Below are positions 36,666 through 46,700 of a DNA stretch of 64,000 nt, in pieces. This stretch comes from Macrolepiota albuminosa. Its lineage: Eukaryota > Basidiomycota > Agaricomycetes > Agaricales > Agaricaceae. Location of the stretch: assembly GCA_027475525.1 (NCBI GenBank), contig JAMWFC010000005.1, forward strand, positions 2,058,019 to 2,122,018. Direction: 5' to 3'. Under the pieces are notes generated by a model. The model worked only from the letters and a program-made list of their open reading frames with translations, was not told where the DNA came from and made no database searches. Positions within the stretch are counted from its first letter, which is position 1, and the number at the start of each line of letters is the position of its first letter. The position numbers and the translations under genes were made by a program.

Positions 36666-37619
36666 TGATGACGCCCAAAGTTTGGTCAGCAACAAATGTA
36701 ACAATTGAGTTACCGTACCAAGAGTGTGCGTTGGGCGCGCTAAAAGTGTGGTGAGGAGTCCCGGGCAGGTCCCAGAGAATACGTCTGTGAAAAAAGGGTA
36801 AAAGTCGGTAACGGGATCGGCAAGTGTCAAGCGCTAAGGTAAAGCGCCTAAGGAAAATGCGGTAAGTGAACACGGCAAAGGTAAGCGGCAAGAGCACGAT
36901 AAGCTTAGCAAGGTCTAAGCGTCGATAGTGCCTGCCGTAGTTGCAAGGCGCGAGTATGTCGAGTATTGGCGAACGTCTGCAACTGCCGATGAGTTTGACG
37001 TTGCTGACCGTAGCGTAAATGAGCTCTTGAGCGTAAGGGAGACTGAGGAAAGGGGAGTAGTAAACTCTGGTCTATTGTTCTCTTGGGTATGTACAAGTCG
37101 GTAAGTACTTTTTATACTACAATGAGTTCACCGTCGCCAGTGACCAACCATTGCCAAAGTGCGGTAAACTGGAAAATTTCATAGGGGTAGCTCCAACAGT
37201 TTCAGATCCCTACCGTCCATTCAAGACCCTTGGCGCCACCAGGCGGCAGATCGCGGTGCTAAATCATCAATCCATCACCCTTCTGTCTGTCAGAACACCT
37301 AAGCAACGTTGGGCGCCAAATCGAGACGGTAAGCGGTGTCAGACGCCAAGGTCAAACGCCAAGCTGTCCGTCAGTTTTTGATAGATCATCAAGCTTCTCG
37401 CTAAGCGCTGTTATCAGTGACTGATGCCACCTGTCAGTTGTCATTCCTGCTGCCATCGGCGCTATTATTGATCGGATCTGCTTCTTGCCGTGCGCGACCG
37501 TCGGGAATGGCTTAAAATGGGTAGAACGCGTGCGCTAAGTTCGGAACGAGTGCGGCAAGGTTTCCGGAGCTGGTGCCGAGCCTGCCGTTGATGCGCCTAA
37601 CCTGTATAGGGTTCTATCA
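36666..37619 (-). repeat. Outer Gypsy 5' LTR
   Basis: 954 bp, TGATGACGCCC...GGGTTCTATCA on the plus strand, no 77-bp artefact inside, and therefore the best reference LTR of the family. Followed by GCGG, the target-site duplication. Confidence 0.9.
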
Positions 37620-37695
37620 GCGGTTGATCCTGGGGTCCGTGATGCAGGGGTCCCGGGGGGGCTGGCTGATGGCGATCATTGACGGCTGATGGCGG

Positions 37696-38924
37696 TGATG
37701 ACGCCCAAATTGCGCTAAGGTGCACTATCACTAGTACAGCTACTTAGTCAATATAGCTTTGGACGTGCTAAGTATGGGAGAGAGTCCCGGACAGGTCCCA
37801 GAGAACGCACAGTAGGCAAGAGGTTGGTGGTAAGGAAAAGGGGAGATTGGCGCTTATTTAAGGCCCAAAAATGCGGCAAGAGTATGCTAAAAATCACCAA
37901 TGAAAGGTGCTAAGAGGCACGGGAAAGAGTCGCCAAGGAAAGGCGCTAAGGAGCGCGGGAGAGAGTAAAATCACCAATGAAAGGTGCTAAGAGGCACGGG
38001 AAAGAGTCGCCAAGGAAAGGCGCTAAGGAGCGCGGGAGAGAGTCGCCAAGGAAAGGCGCTAAGGAGCGTGAGAGAGAGTCGCCAAGCCAAGGAAAGGCGC
38101 TAAGGAGCGCGGGAGAGAGTCGCCAAGGAAAGGCGCTAAGGAGCGTGAGAGAGAGTCGCCAAGGAAAGGCGCTAAGGAGCGCGAGAGAGAGTCGCCAAGG
38201 AAAGGCGCTAAGAGACACTGTAAAGGGGTCACTAAGAGGCGCTAAGTGTTAGCACCTAAAAGAGATGATAAAATGACGAGATTGCTTAGCAGATCTAAGC
38301 GCAAATGCCTTGCCGTAGTTGCAAGACACTAAGAGATTGCAGACAGAAAGGGTGAGAGAGAACTAAAGCAGAGTCCCCTTGCCGACACGGTCAACAAAAA
38401 GGTAGTCTGTTGCGTAGGGTGACCAAAATGTTGGGATACAATCCCTACTGCCAAATTGATGATGTACTACTAACAAAAAGTAAGTATTTATATGTAAGTA
38501 AATGCCCTGAATTAAACTATATGGTGAAAAAGGTCCACAATCATGCTGTCGGTCTGAGTCGGCAAGAAGCTAAGCGACGTCAGGTGCTAAGGTGAAACTC
38601 CAAGCTGCCTGTCATAAAATACTTCATCATTCCTGCTGCCACCGGCTAAGAGCATCATGGGTGCCAAGTGTCTGTGTCCGTGTACGGCCCTGAAGGGTGA
38701 GTGGCAAGGTGCGGCAAGGTGTCAAGAGGAGTGCTAAGAATAGATGGTGCCATAAAGAGTGGTCCTGGAGTAATTAGAGGCTCCAGCTGCGAGTTATTAA
38801 CATAAAAATATGCAAAAATTAGCCCCTGGAGCGCTAAGACGTGCCGCTCCTGGTGGTCCCAGTGTGCCAATGTGAGGTGCTTGTGTTGGCGCTATCCATG
38901 GTCATCTATAATGGGAGCTCATCA
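37696..38924. repeat. Solo LTR of a related Gypsy family
   Basis: Begins TGATGACGCCC like the intact LTRs and ends GAGCTCATCA. It is flanked by GCGG on both sides (37692-37695 and 38925-38928). Recognisable shared blocks include GAGTCCCGG, CAGGTCCCAGAGAACGC, and a TTGCCGTAGTTGCAAG block, but overall it is much diverged. It holds a 36-bp minisatellite. No internal coding region remains, so it is the product of LTR-LTR recombination. Confidence 0.78.
37931..38212. repeat. 36-bp minisatellite inside the solo LTR
   Basis: About six to seven units beginning CGCCAAGGAAAGGCGCTAAG, each containing one CGCCAA and one CGCTAA hexamer. One unit has a 6-bp insertion. Because 36 is divisible by three, an open frame runs through it, but this is a by-product. 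A 77-bp artefact overlaps its left end (37890-38046). Confidence 0.85.
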
Positions 38925-39062
38925 GCGGTCATTGATGCGTGTGATGGCAGCGTCGGCAGCTGTGGGGGCGGGGCGCGCTGTGGGATTGACGGAAGAGGTT
39001 CCCGGGCAGGGCTCTGGGGGTGTCCCGGGGAGGTTCCGGGGGGGAGGGGTCGTGACAGGGTG

Positions 39063-40234
39063 GTTGAGAAGGGGAAAAAGAAAAAGCATGTGGATAAGAC
39101 AGAAATGGTGGATAATAAACAGAGTAAGGATACCAGGAGTGTTGGAAAGAGAAAGAAGGTGCCAGAGGCACAACTTGTTCAACAGAAGAATGAGAAATCA
39201 GAGGTGAAGGTTGTTGGGGAGAATGAGAAACCAGAGATGAAGGTCATTGAGGAGGAACAGAGAAAAAGACAGAAGATGGATGGGAATAAGGAAAAAAATA
39301 AATCAGAACAGAAGAAGGTGGTGTAAAACAAGGCAGATCCATTGGAGGTGGATTCAATATGGGATGGGCCATAAAAGGCAAAGGATCAGAAAAATTAAAA
39401 GTGGGAACAGGAGCCGAATGTGGTGGATCATGATAGGCATGACCTGAGGAAAAATTGTGAAAAGGATTTGAATTTAGGAGACATATAGGTGTAGGAATAT
39501 GTAAATTATGCTGAGGTGGAAAGAAGGAAGTTGGAGTTGGAATCTCATGTGAAGGTTGTCAGGGGACTCCTCATTCCTTTCTTCTTTCACTCTTTATTTC
39601 TTCACTCTCCTTTCATTCACTTCCTTATTTCTTNNNNNNNNNNNNNNNNNNNNNNNNNNNNNNNNNNNNNNNNNNNNNNNNNNNNNNNNNNNNNNNNNNN
39701 NNNNNNNNNNNNNNNNNNNNNNNNNNNNNNNNNATTCTAATACACTTTGGATCTCCCTCTGCCAGCTGTGTGACTGAGCCACAGCCTCTAGAGGTCGCCC
39801 TTACAAAGGTGGAATGAAAGAGTGAGAAAGAGAAGAAGATATATGTGGTCTATTCAAGTGGGAACATTTAATAGGTTGTTGTTAAGACCAAGAGACAAAA
39901 GTAGCAGACGAGTTCAAAGGCAAAGAATTCAAATGGAGGGAAGGTCATGAGAAAATGGTGCAGTCTGTTTGATGAAACCTGATGGATGAGAACACCGAAT
40001 AGGGTCCTCCAGACTAAAGCCAGTAGAAATATGACTAGTGAATAGATCAGACATTTTGACAATCCACAAGAAAAATGTAAGATAACCTAGTGATGAGAGC
40101 CTAGTGATGAGAGAATTGAGAGGTTGGAAACAGGCAATGTAAAGGTCCTGTTTGGGAGATGGATGCAAGAATGTTGTATGAACGTGTCTTAAACTTGGAA
40201 AACTAGCAACCCTTAAAAAGAGAAGCCCATAACC
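39063..40234 (-). other. Copia 5' internal region with assembly gap
   Basis: Remainder of the Copia leader and gag start, between the solo LTR and the Copia 5' LTR. It is purine-rich on the plus strand (AAG/GAA repeats) near 39060-39320. No frame could be assigned. 39634-39733 is a run of 100 Ns, a placeholder for a gap of unknown size. Confidence 0.6.
40225..40234 (-). promoter_or_regulatory. Copia primer-binding site (tRNA-iMet anticodon type)
   Basis: Directly inside the 5' LTR the minus strand reads GGTTATGGGC. Its complement GCCCATAACC matches the anticodon stem-loop of initiator tRNA-Met (anticodon CAT followed by AA), the half-tRNA priming known from Drosophila copia and yeast Ty5. 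Confidence 0.6.
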
Positions 40235-40977
40235 TGTTAAGCTAGTTCCAAGAATCTATAGACAAGTTAACAAATCCTCAGTGTACTGTCTTGGTGAAAG
40301 ATAGCAACTAGTTATATTTATACTTATAGACAAGTTAACAACTAGTCATAAGCATATAGTGAGACCATGAATGTAAAGTACAATAATATAAAGACACTTA
40401 CATTCTCAGTGTACTGTCTTGGTGAAAGATAGCAACTGAGGATGTCATGTCACAACGAAGTTTCTCTATGCAACAAAACACGTGACCACACAGTACAACT
40501 GACCCAATCACTGGGTGCAGGAAATGATGTTCTTTGGCAAAACAAAGTAAAAACAAGGTAAAAATAATCCAATTAATTTCAGATATTTATTTGAATATTT
40601 CTGTCAAAATTATAGAAAAAATATGTTAACTGAACTCAAAAGAATAAAAGAATAAATTGCCACAGGAGGCTTGCTTTGGTTCTTAGGTTCAAAAATGACC
40701 AATGTAGTTTCTCTCCAATGCATTTGAGAGCATTAGACTAAGTACTATTGCAAGTTTGGTTACAATATTTTTTCTATGGTTTTGATTCTCTCCAATGCAT
40801 TTGAGAGCATTAGACTAAGTACTATTGCAAGTTTGGTTACAATATTTTTTCTATGGTTTTGACAAAAATATTCAAATAAAATTTTGAAATCAATTGAATT
40901 ATTTTTACAGTATTTTTATATTGTTTTGCCAAAGAACATCATCCCCTGCATCCAGTGAATAGAATATCCACCTAACA
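40235..40977 (-). repeat. Copia 5' LTR interrupted by a MITE
   Basis: Pairs with 8007-8296. The native LTR is 40235-40508 plus 40961-40977; the rest is the MITE and its duplicated AAT. Confidence 0.87.
40509..40957. mobile_element. CACTA-like non-autonomous element (MITE)
   Basis: It has terminal inverted repeats starting CACTGGGTGCAGG on the left and, as reverse complement, CACTGGATGCAGG on the right. They match at 34 of the first 37 bases and stay similar for about 110 bp. The TSD is 3 bp, AAT (40506-40508 and 40958-40960). The unoccupied site is preserved in the other Copia LTR at about 8276. CACTG termini with a 3-bp TSD fit the CACTA/EnSpm superfamily. No transposase is encoded. A 77-bp artefact lies inside (about 40711-40864), so the true length is probably 372 bp. 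Confidence 0.82.
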
Positions 40978-40982
40978 GACAT

Positions 40983-42273
40983 CAATGTACACAGATACTT
41001 TAAGTCATATCAATCAATACTGACACTGTGTGCAAAATACTTCATGAGAGTTCAATACCAGGTGATATCATCAGTAGCTTGCCTATCAATGCAGTTGTAC
41101 TTGATGGGTTGACATGTTGACATTTTGTGAACTCTCGCTGCTCAAATATACCCTCCCACTTATCAGAAGTGTGGCAAGAACAGAAGAAACTACTGGTTGA
41201 TGTGTCAAATTTACTGCATGAGAGGACAGACAGGAAATGTGAGACAATATAGGCAGAGGAAAGGTCAAAGTCAGAAAAGCAACAAGCAAAGTTCACAATG
41301 GGATAAACATGACAAGAAGTAGAACTCTAAATAGTACTAGTTGGTGTATGGTTCAAGAATCAAGTTTGATGGCACTTATCAGAATAACTTGCAAGTACTG
41401 TGTGTATTAATATTATGCAATGATGTTGAGTTGGGCTAAGAAAGTGACACGAACTCAGCCTGAGTATAGAACAATTTGTACCACAGGAGTTGCTGGTCAA
41501 TAGCGTTCACTCATCTGGACATAATCCTCTTCTCGTTACTTACATAAGAGTCGGGATTCTCTAGTCTAATTGTCTATCAAATACGTGAACTTTCAAGTAT
41601 GTAGCACTACACAAATCACATGTATTCTCTAGTCTAATTGTCTATCAAATATGTGAACCTTCAGACTGTATCTGTCCTCGGGTGTTCCCAGTTTGTTACT
41701 ACAGCACTTAACTTGCTGGAACATTTCCATCCCTCGGAAAATTATATTTAAGACATTATGTATGTGTCAAGGGTTTGGCATACTCAAATTTTGTATAATG
41801 CTTGTTAATTTATTTTACCGAACCCTGGTAGGTGACCAAATGTGTTCTGATTTCACATTTTTGGATTTTCTGTACTTCAACAGACTCAAACTTCTATAGT
41901 ATAAGCACAGAACCGTCTTTGCATATACGATATCTATCCACGGTTATTTTCCAGGAGTTTGAGGGTGGCTGGATTAAGTTACAGAATACATCGTGACACA
42001 TGACGGTATTGTTGCTTCAAACTTCAAACAGCACTCGCATGTTTACATGGTCGTTTGGGATATTCTCTGCTGATTTGATAACGATTTAAAATCACAAGTA
42101 CTCTTCCGACTTCTGCCAAGAATGGGAGCGTTGGCCTGAACGAGATACTAATTGACGTTGTGTGTTAGTGTAGTGTAGCTACCCCGTAGAATGTATGGAC
42201 AGAATTCGTATGTCTTTTGACTGACATGAGGTTCCTTTTGCGTGAGGAAATCGGTAATTTATTATCTATCTCG
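40983..42273. other. No gene recognised
   Basis: Transition from the AT-rich transposon block to gene space. Contains a non-identical direct repeat with 68-bp spacing at about 41556-41690. The last 250 bp belong to the spacer shared by the F-box duplication. Confidence 0.5.
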
Positions 42274-43831
42274 TTACGCATAAGGTAGAGCAAACAGATG
42301 CCCTTGTGCATGAGATAGATATACTACGCCATATCTGTCTTCGATTGCCACGGAATAGATTTCTGCCAAGTTAATGTACCAAGGAACGTCAAGCGTACGA
42401 ATATGGATGGCTGGTGGGTCCGAGTCACATTGCAGGAGACACAGCTGAGGGTTTTGGTCGGCGTAGTGCATTACAAGGACTGAATATATCCCGGAATGAC
42501 TTGAAGCCAACAGCAAAGGTGCAGAATAGTCACAATAGTGGGACCCAACCTTGCCCTCCATTTCAATCGTCTTTCCATACTCGATGCTACGAGGTGTGCG
42601 CGTATGAATCTGCTCGAGGGGCCAGAAGGATGCGTAGGTGTGTCCAGCGAATGCTTCTGTATTCACGAAGCGGAGATCGTGGAGTCCGAATGGTGATAGC
42701 TTCAATTCTATGATCTCTCTGCCAAGACCTTCCGAGAGATCGGAGATGACCAGCTGTGCCGCGAGCTCAATGACGGGTTCTGTCCAAATAGGGTTTTCCC
42801 CTGATGAGAGTTTGTCGACTGGGCAGCGGTAGATACTGTAGGTTTCATGGCCTGTATTATCGTCGTTCCATACAATTATTATGAAAAGGTTTTTGTTAAC
42901 GACTGAAAAATAGGTGAGATGGACATCCTCCATAGGTATGAATTAGCCTTTGATGATGTGATAGATTATGACACATTTACCGCTAGCCCTCGAGGGGTTA
43001 TTGGGACCTCGAAAGGTAACTTTTGCGTGAAATCGATGATGTGGATGAAAGACCTCCCATCGTTCCCATAGCAACGAAGACCGACTAGATTTGGAGCAAC
43101 AAACAAACATCCGTTCAGATATTGAGACGGAGGATCTGTCAAAAGGAGTTCTCGGACACTCGGAATGTCTCCAGCCTCGTACTCGATAGAGATAACTTTT
43201 AATAGTATTCTGAAGCGAGTGGTCAGCGATGGATACCCGCTTGTAATGTTTTGCACCTACCTATCCAGAACGACTATAGCTGCAATCAAATGGTTTCCAG
43301 AGTCATTAAAATGCGCACGGCGTATTATTTCACCAACATAGATCCTTTGTAGCGGCATCTGACCATTGCTATCACAAATAAGGATTTGCTTCTGTTTTCT
43401 GAGATACAACACTACAAAAGGCGTCGTCGGTATAGCAGCGAGGATCTCAGCCGGTTCTTCATTCTCCATATATGGATACTGAGTTGTCCTGACCGATCGT
43501 GCAATACGAGGCCTTTCTAGGCTCCAGTTTCGTTCTAATTTATTGGTATGACGAGCCACACGCCGTAGTCCGCCGATAGTCATTTGAGAAAGATCAGTAC
43601 CGATAGGGCAAGCCAAATTTCGAATTTTTTCAGTCCTTTCCAGGACATCTAACCACAGGAATCTCGAGTCCGCTAGTTGTCGTAGGGAAGAACAAACCTT
43701 TGAAGATGTCAGCTTGTTGTGTCTGGATACTAGGTTTGGAATAAAGTTACAGAAACAAGGGAAAAGACATGGGATAAGTCAAGAAGGGAGCAAATCCTAA
43801 TCAGAACGTCGAAAGGGATGTCTTGAAGCAT
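42274..43831 (-). CDS. F-box protein, paralog A
   Basis: Four exons on the minus strand (43751-43831, 43261-43697, 42981-43209, 42274-42927) with GT-AG introns of 51-54 nt give 466 aa. The start is the ATG of MLQDIPFDVLIRI. This N-terminus is an F-box (PFDVLIRICSLLDLSHV), the Skp1-binding motif of SCF ubiquitin ligases. It is followed by the RFLWLDVLERTEK and LACPIGTDLS blocks seen in many mushroom F-box proteins. The C-terminal part has repeated beta-strand-like segments and may bind substrate; no LRR or kelch consensus is obvious. Its tandem partner lies 2.28 kb upstream at 44550-46110. I infer a role in substrate recruitment; the substrate is unknown. Confidence 0.78.
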
Positions 43832-44549
43832 GAATTGGACAAGTCGGGAGATAAAATACGACAAGAGAGAGATTAGATTGAAATCTACACAACCACACTA
43901 AGCCGCAGTTAGGACATGTCATTCAAAATTCTGATGGAAGCAAGGCTCGCACGAAGAATGCTGCACGTGGTGCCACTAATACCATCAAACGACAGGTCAT
44001 ATTGTTACTATGTTACTATTTTGTTATCTACCTTCGCTAAGTAAATAGCTAAGGACGAGTCTGTAAGGACACACCTCGATAGACCTAGTAAGTAGTATAC
44101 CGTAAAATGGGCAAGTGGGGTAGCATCAAAACCCCGTAGGGAAAGCTTGCCACCACTGCAAGTGAAATACACAAAGTTGCGCAATGCCTACATTAGAAGT
44201 AAAATTACGAATCAACGTCCCTCGCTGCAAGCCTTTGAACTTGACCCCAAATGCGGCCAGCTAATATACGTAGACAGCAGAGAGGGGTTTGTTTAGTATA
44301 GTTTTCTAATGGTTTTTGTGACTGGGGTGGGGTGGTGGTTGTGCTTCAGTTTGATAACGATTTAAAATCACAAGTACCCTTCCGACTTCTGCCAAGGATG
44401 GGAGCGTTGGCCTGAACGAGATACTAATTGATGTTGTGTGTTAGTGTAGTGTAGCTACCCCGTAGAATGTATGGACAGAATTCGTATGTCTTTTGACTGA
44501 CATGAGGTTCCTTTTGCGTGAGGAAATCGGTAATTTATTATCTATCTCG
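43832..44549. other. Spacer between the F-box paralogs
   Basis: Left part (to about 44003) and right part (from about 44345) belong to the duplicated unit. The 340 bp between look like an extra insertion, since the spacer after paralog B joins the two edges directly (near 46798). No coding potential. Confidence 0.55.
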
Positions 44550-46110
44550 TTACGCATAAGGTAGAGCAAACAGATGCCCTTGTGCATGAGATAGATATAC
44601 TACGCCATATCTGTCTTCGATTGCCACGGAATAGATTTCTGCCAAGTCAATGTAACAAGGAACGTCAAGCGTACGAATATGGACGGCTGGTGGGTCCGAG
44701 TCACATTGCAGGAGACACAGCTGAGGGCTTTGGTCGGCGTGATACATAACAAGGACTGTATATATCCCAGAATGACTTGAAGCCAACAGCAAAGGTGCAG
44801 AATAGTCACAATAGTGGGACCCAACCTTGCCCTCCATTTCAATCGTCTTTCCATACTCGATGCTACGAGGTGTGCGCGTATGAATTTGCTCGAGGGGCCA
44901 GGAGGATACGTAGGTGAGTCCAGCCAATACTTCTGTATTCACGACGCGGAGATTGTGGAATCCGAATGGTGATAGCTTTGATTCTGTGATCTCTGTGTCA
45001 AGACCTTCCGAGAGATCGGAGATGACCAGTCGTGCGGCGAGCTCAATGGCAGGTTCTGTCCAACTAGGATTTTCCCCTGATGAGAGTTTGTCGACTGGGC
45101 AGCGGTAGATATTGTAAATTTCATGACCTGTATAACGGTCGTTCCATGCACTTATTATGAAAAGTCTTTTGTTGACGACTGAAAAAGAGATGGATGGGTT
45201 GTTCTCCATAGGTACGAATCAGTCTTTGATGATGTGTGGTAGATTAAGATATTTACCGCCAGCTCTACAGGGACTATTGGGACCTCGACAGATAACTTTT
45301 GCGTGAAATCCATGATATGGATGAAAGACCTCCCATCGTCACCATCGCAACGAAGACCGACTAGATTTGGAGCAACAAACAAACATCCGTTCAGATATTG
45401 AGACGGAGGATCTGTCAAAAGGAGTTCTCGGACACTCAGAATTTCTCCAGCCTCGTACTCGATAGAGATAACTTTTAATAGTATTCTGAAGCGAGTGGTC
45501 AGCGATGGATACCCGCTCGTAATGTTTTGCACCTACCTATCCAGAACGACTATAGCTGCAATCAAATGGTTTCCAGAGTCATCAAAATGCGCACGGCGTC
45601 TTATTACACCAACATAGATCCTTTGTAGCGGCATCTGACCATTGCTATCACAAATAAGGATTTGCTCCTGTTTTCTGAGATACAACACTACAAAAGGCGT
45701 CGTCGGTATAGCAGCGAGGATGGTAGCCGGTTCTTCGTTTTCCATATGCGAATACTGAGTTATTCTGACCGACCGTGCAATACGAGGCCTTTCTAGGCCC
45801 CAGTTTCGTTCTAATTTATTGGTATGACGAGCCACACGCCGTAGTCCGCCGATAGTCATTTGAGAAAGATCAGTACCGATAGGGCAAGCCAAATTCCGAG
45901 TCTTTCCAGTCCTTTCCAGGACATCTATCCACAGGAATCTCGAGTCCGCTAGTTGTCGTAGGGAAGAACAAACCTTTGAAGAAGAGGTCAGTTTGTTGCA
46001 TCTGGGTACGAGGTTTGGAATAAAGTTACAGAAACAAAGGAAAGGACATTGGATAAGTCAAGGTGGGAGCAAATCCTAATCAGAACGTCGAAAGGGATGC
46101 CTTGAAGCAT
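44550..46110 (-). CDS. F-box protein, paralog B
   Basis: Exons 46030-46110, 45537-45973, 45257-45485 and 44550-45203 have exactly the same lengths as in paralog A (81, 437, 229, 654 nt), again 466 aa. Protein identity to paralog A is high, with most changes in exon 4 and none that break the frame, so both copies look functional. Same F-box at the N-terminus. It arose by tandem segmental duplication, because the 3' flank and 5' spacer are also duplicated. Confidence 0.78.
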
Positions 46111-46175
46111 GAATTGGACAAGTCTGGAGATAAGATCCCACAAGAGATTAGATTGAAATCTACCCTGACCACTAA

Positions 46176-46700
46176 AAAATATGTGTTATATCAGTGGCGG
46201 TGGTGAATGGTAGTCAAAACTATGTTTTTACGCGACCAATGAAGGTGTGACTGACTGGTACTATCACGTGCGTCTAGGTGTGATTACCAGAGAGGGTCGC
46301 AGGTGAGACATGCCCCAAGGGAGTCTCACTTCGACGACCACTCTCTAGGTAAGTGGCATAATATGAAGGGAGTGTCACTAAGATGACCGCGAGCTAGGTA
46401 ACGTAACGAATATAATTTGTACCTACCCACCTCACCTCTCCCGATGTATTATTTTAATTATGTTTTTCGCACTCATACATATATTCAGCCTCGGAGTTGG
46501 GACAGGCCGTGTGCGGCCCTCCCGAGATTTCGTTCCGACTTCACCGGTAAAAAAGTCCCTTTCATAAGCACAGTCATTGGACTAAGAAAGTCTCATCTCT
46601 CAATACTCGGAGACATTACAAACTCATAACCGTAAAAGGTAATAGGAGCGTCCTTATTTGGTCACTCGCCTTATCTCACGCTGGGCTAGCCTCAGCTTCC
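46176..46700. repeat. About 525-bp insertion upstream of F-box paralog B
   Basis: Compared with the same place upstream of paralog A, extra sequence is bounded by CCACTAA on both sides (46169-46175 and 46699-46705). I found no terminal inverted repeats or coding frame, so the element type is open. A 7-8 bp duplication would suit a hAT-like MITE. Confidence 0.45.

Larger units (their letters stand above)
13552..37619 (-). mobile_element. Outer Ty3/Gypsy element with an antisense accessory gene
   Basis: The LTRs at 13552-14582 and 36666-37619 are both 954 bp once a 77-bp artefact is removed from the first. They differ at about 9 positions, all transitions. The flanks carry a 4-bp duplication GCGG (13548-13551 and 37620-37623). 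Transcription runs on the minus strand: primer site beside 36666, gag-protease, RT-RNase H, then the inner element's interruption, then integrase, an antisense gene, a polypurine tract and the 3' LTR at 13552-14582. Apart from the inner insertion and one stop in integrase, the coding parts are open, so it was probably active recently. Confidence 0.9.
12975..39057. repeat. Solo LTR of a different family, split by nested Gypsy insertions
   Basis: The GC-rich block inside the Copia gag begins TGTCAGG at 12975 and ends GTGACA at 39057. It is flanked by a perfect 5-bp duplication GGGTG (12970-12974 and 39058-39062). After removing the nested Gypsy (13552-37619) and solo LTR (37696-38924) about 780 bp remain: 12975-13551, 37624-37695 and 38929-39057. 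The inverted TGTCA/TGACA ends, the TSD and the lack of coding potential fit a solo LTR. Unlike the Gypsy family inserted in it, its 577-bp left arm has no CGSYAA or TTRSCG hexamers. Confidence 0.72.
8007..40977 (-). mobile_element. Ty1/Copia retrotransposon carrying 26 kb of nested insertions
   Basis: A 290-bp LTR (8007-8296) pairs with a second LTR at 40235-40977, which is 291 bp once its MITE and one TSD copy are removed. Both run TGTT...(A)CA on the minus strand. The flanks carry a perfect 5-bp target-site duplication, GACAT (8002-8006 and 40978-40982). Inside, on the minus strand, lie Copia gag, protease, integrase, RT and RNase H remains (8487-12832). The rest is insertions. The LTRs differ at roughly 30 of 290 positions, almost all transitions, so this is the oldest layer of the nest. 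No frame is intact, so it is not autonomous. Confidence 0.88.

Noticed and set aside
37977..38252. 91-codon open frame of Gly-Ala-Lys-Glu-Arg repeats
   Set aside because: It is the translation of the 36-bp minisatellite within a solo LTR; the unit length is a multiple of three, so the frame stays open by chance.
41556..41690. Possible further 77-bp artefact
   Set aside because: Spacing is 68 bp and the copies are not identical, so this is a natural repeat. The same applies to 55061/55121 (60 bp) and 62907/62965 (58 bp).
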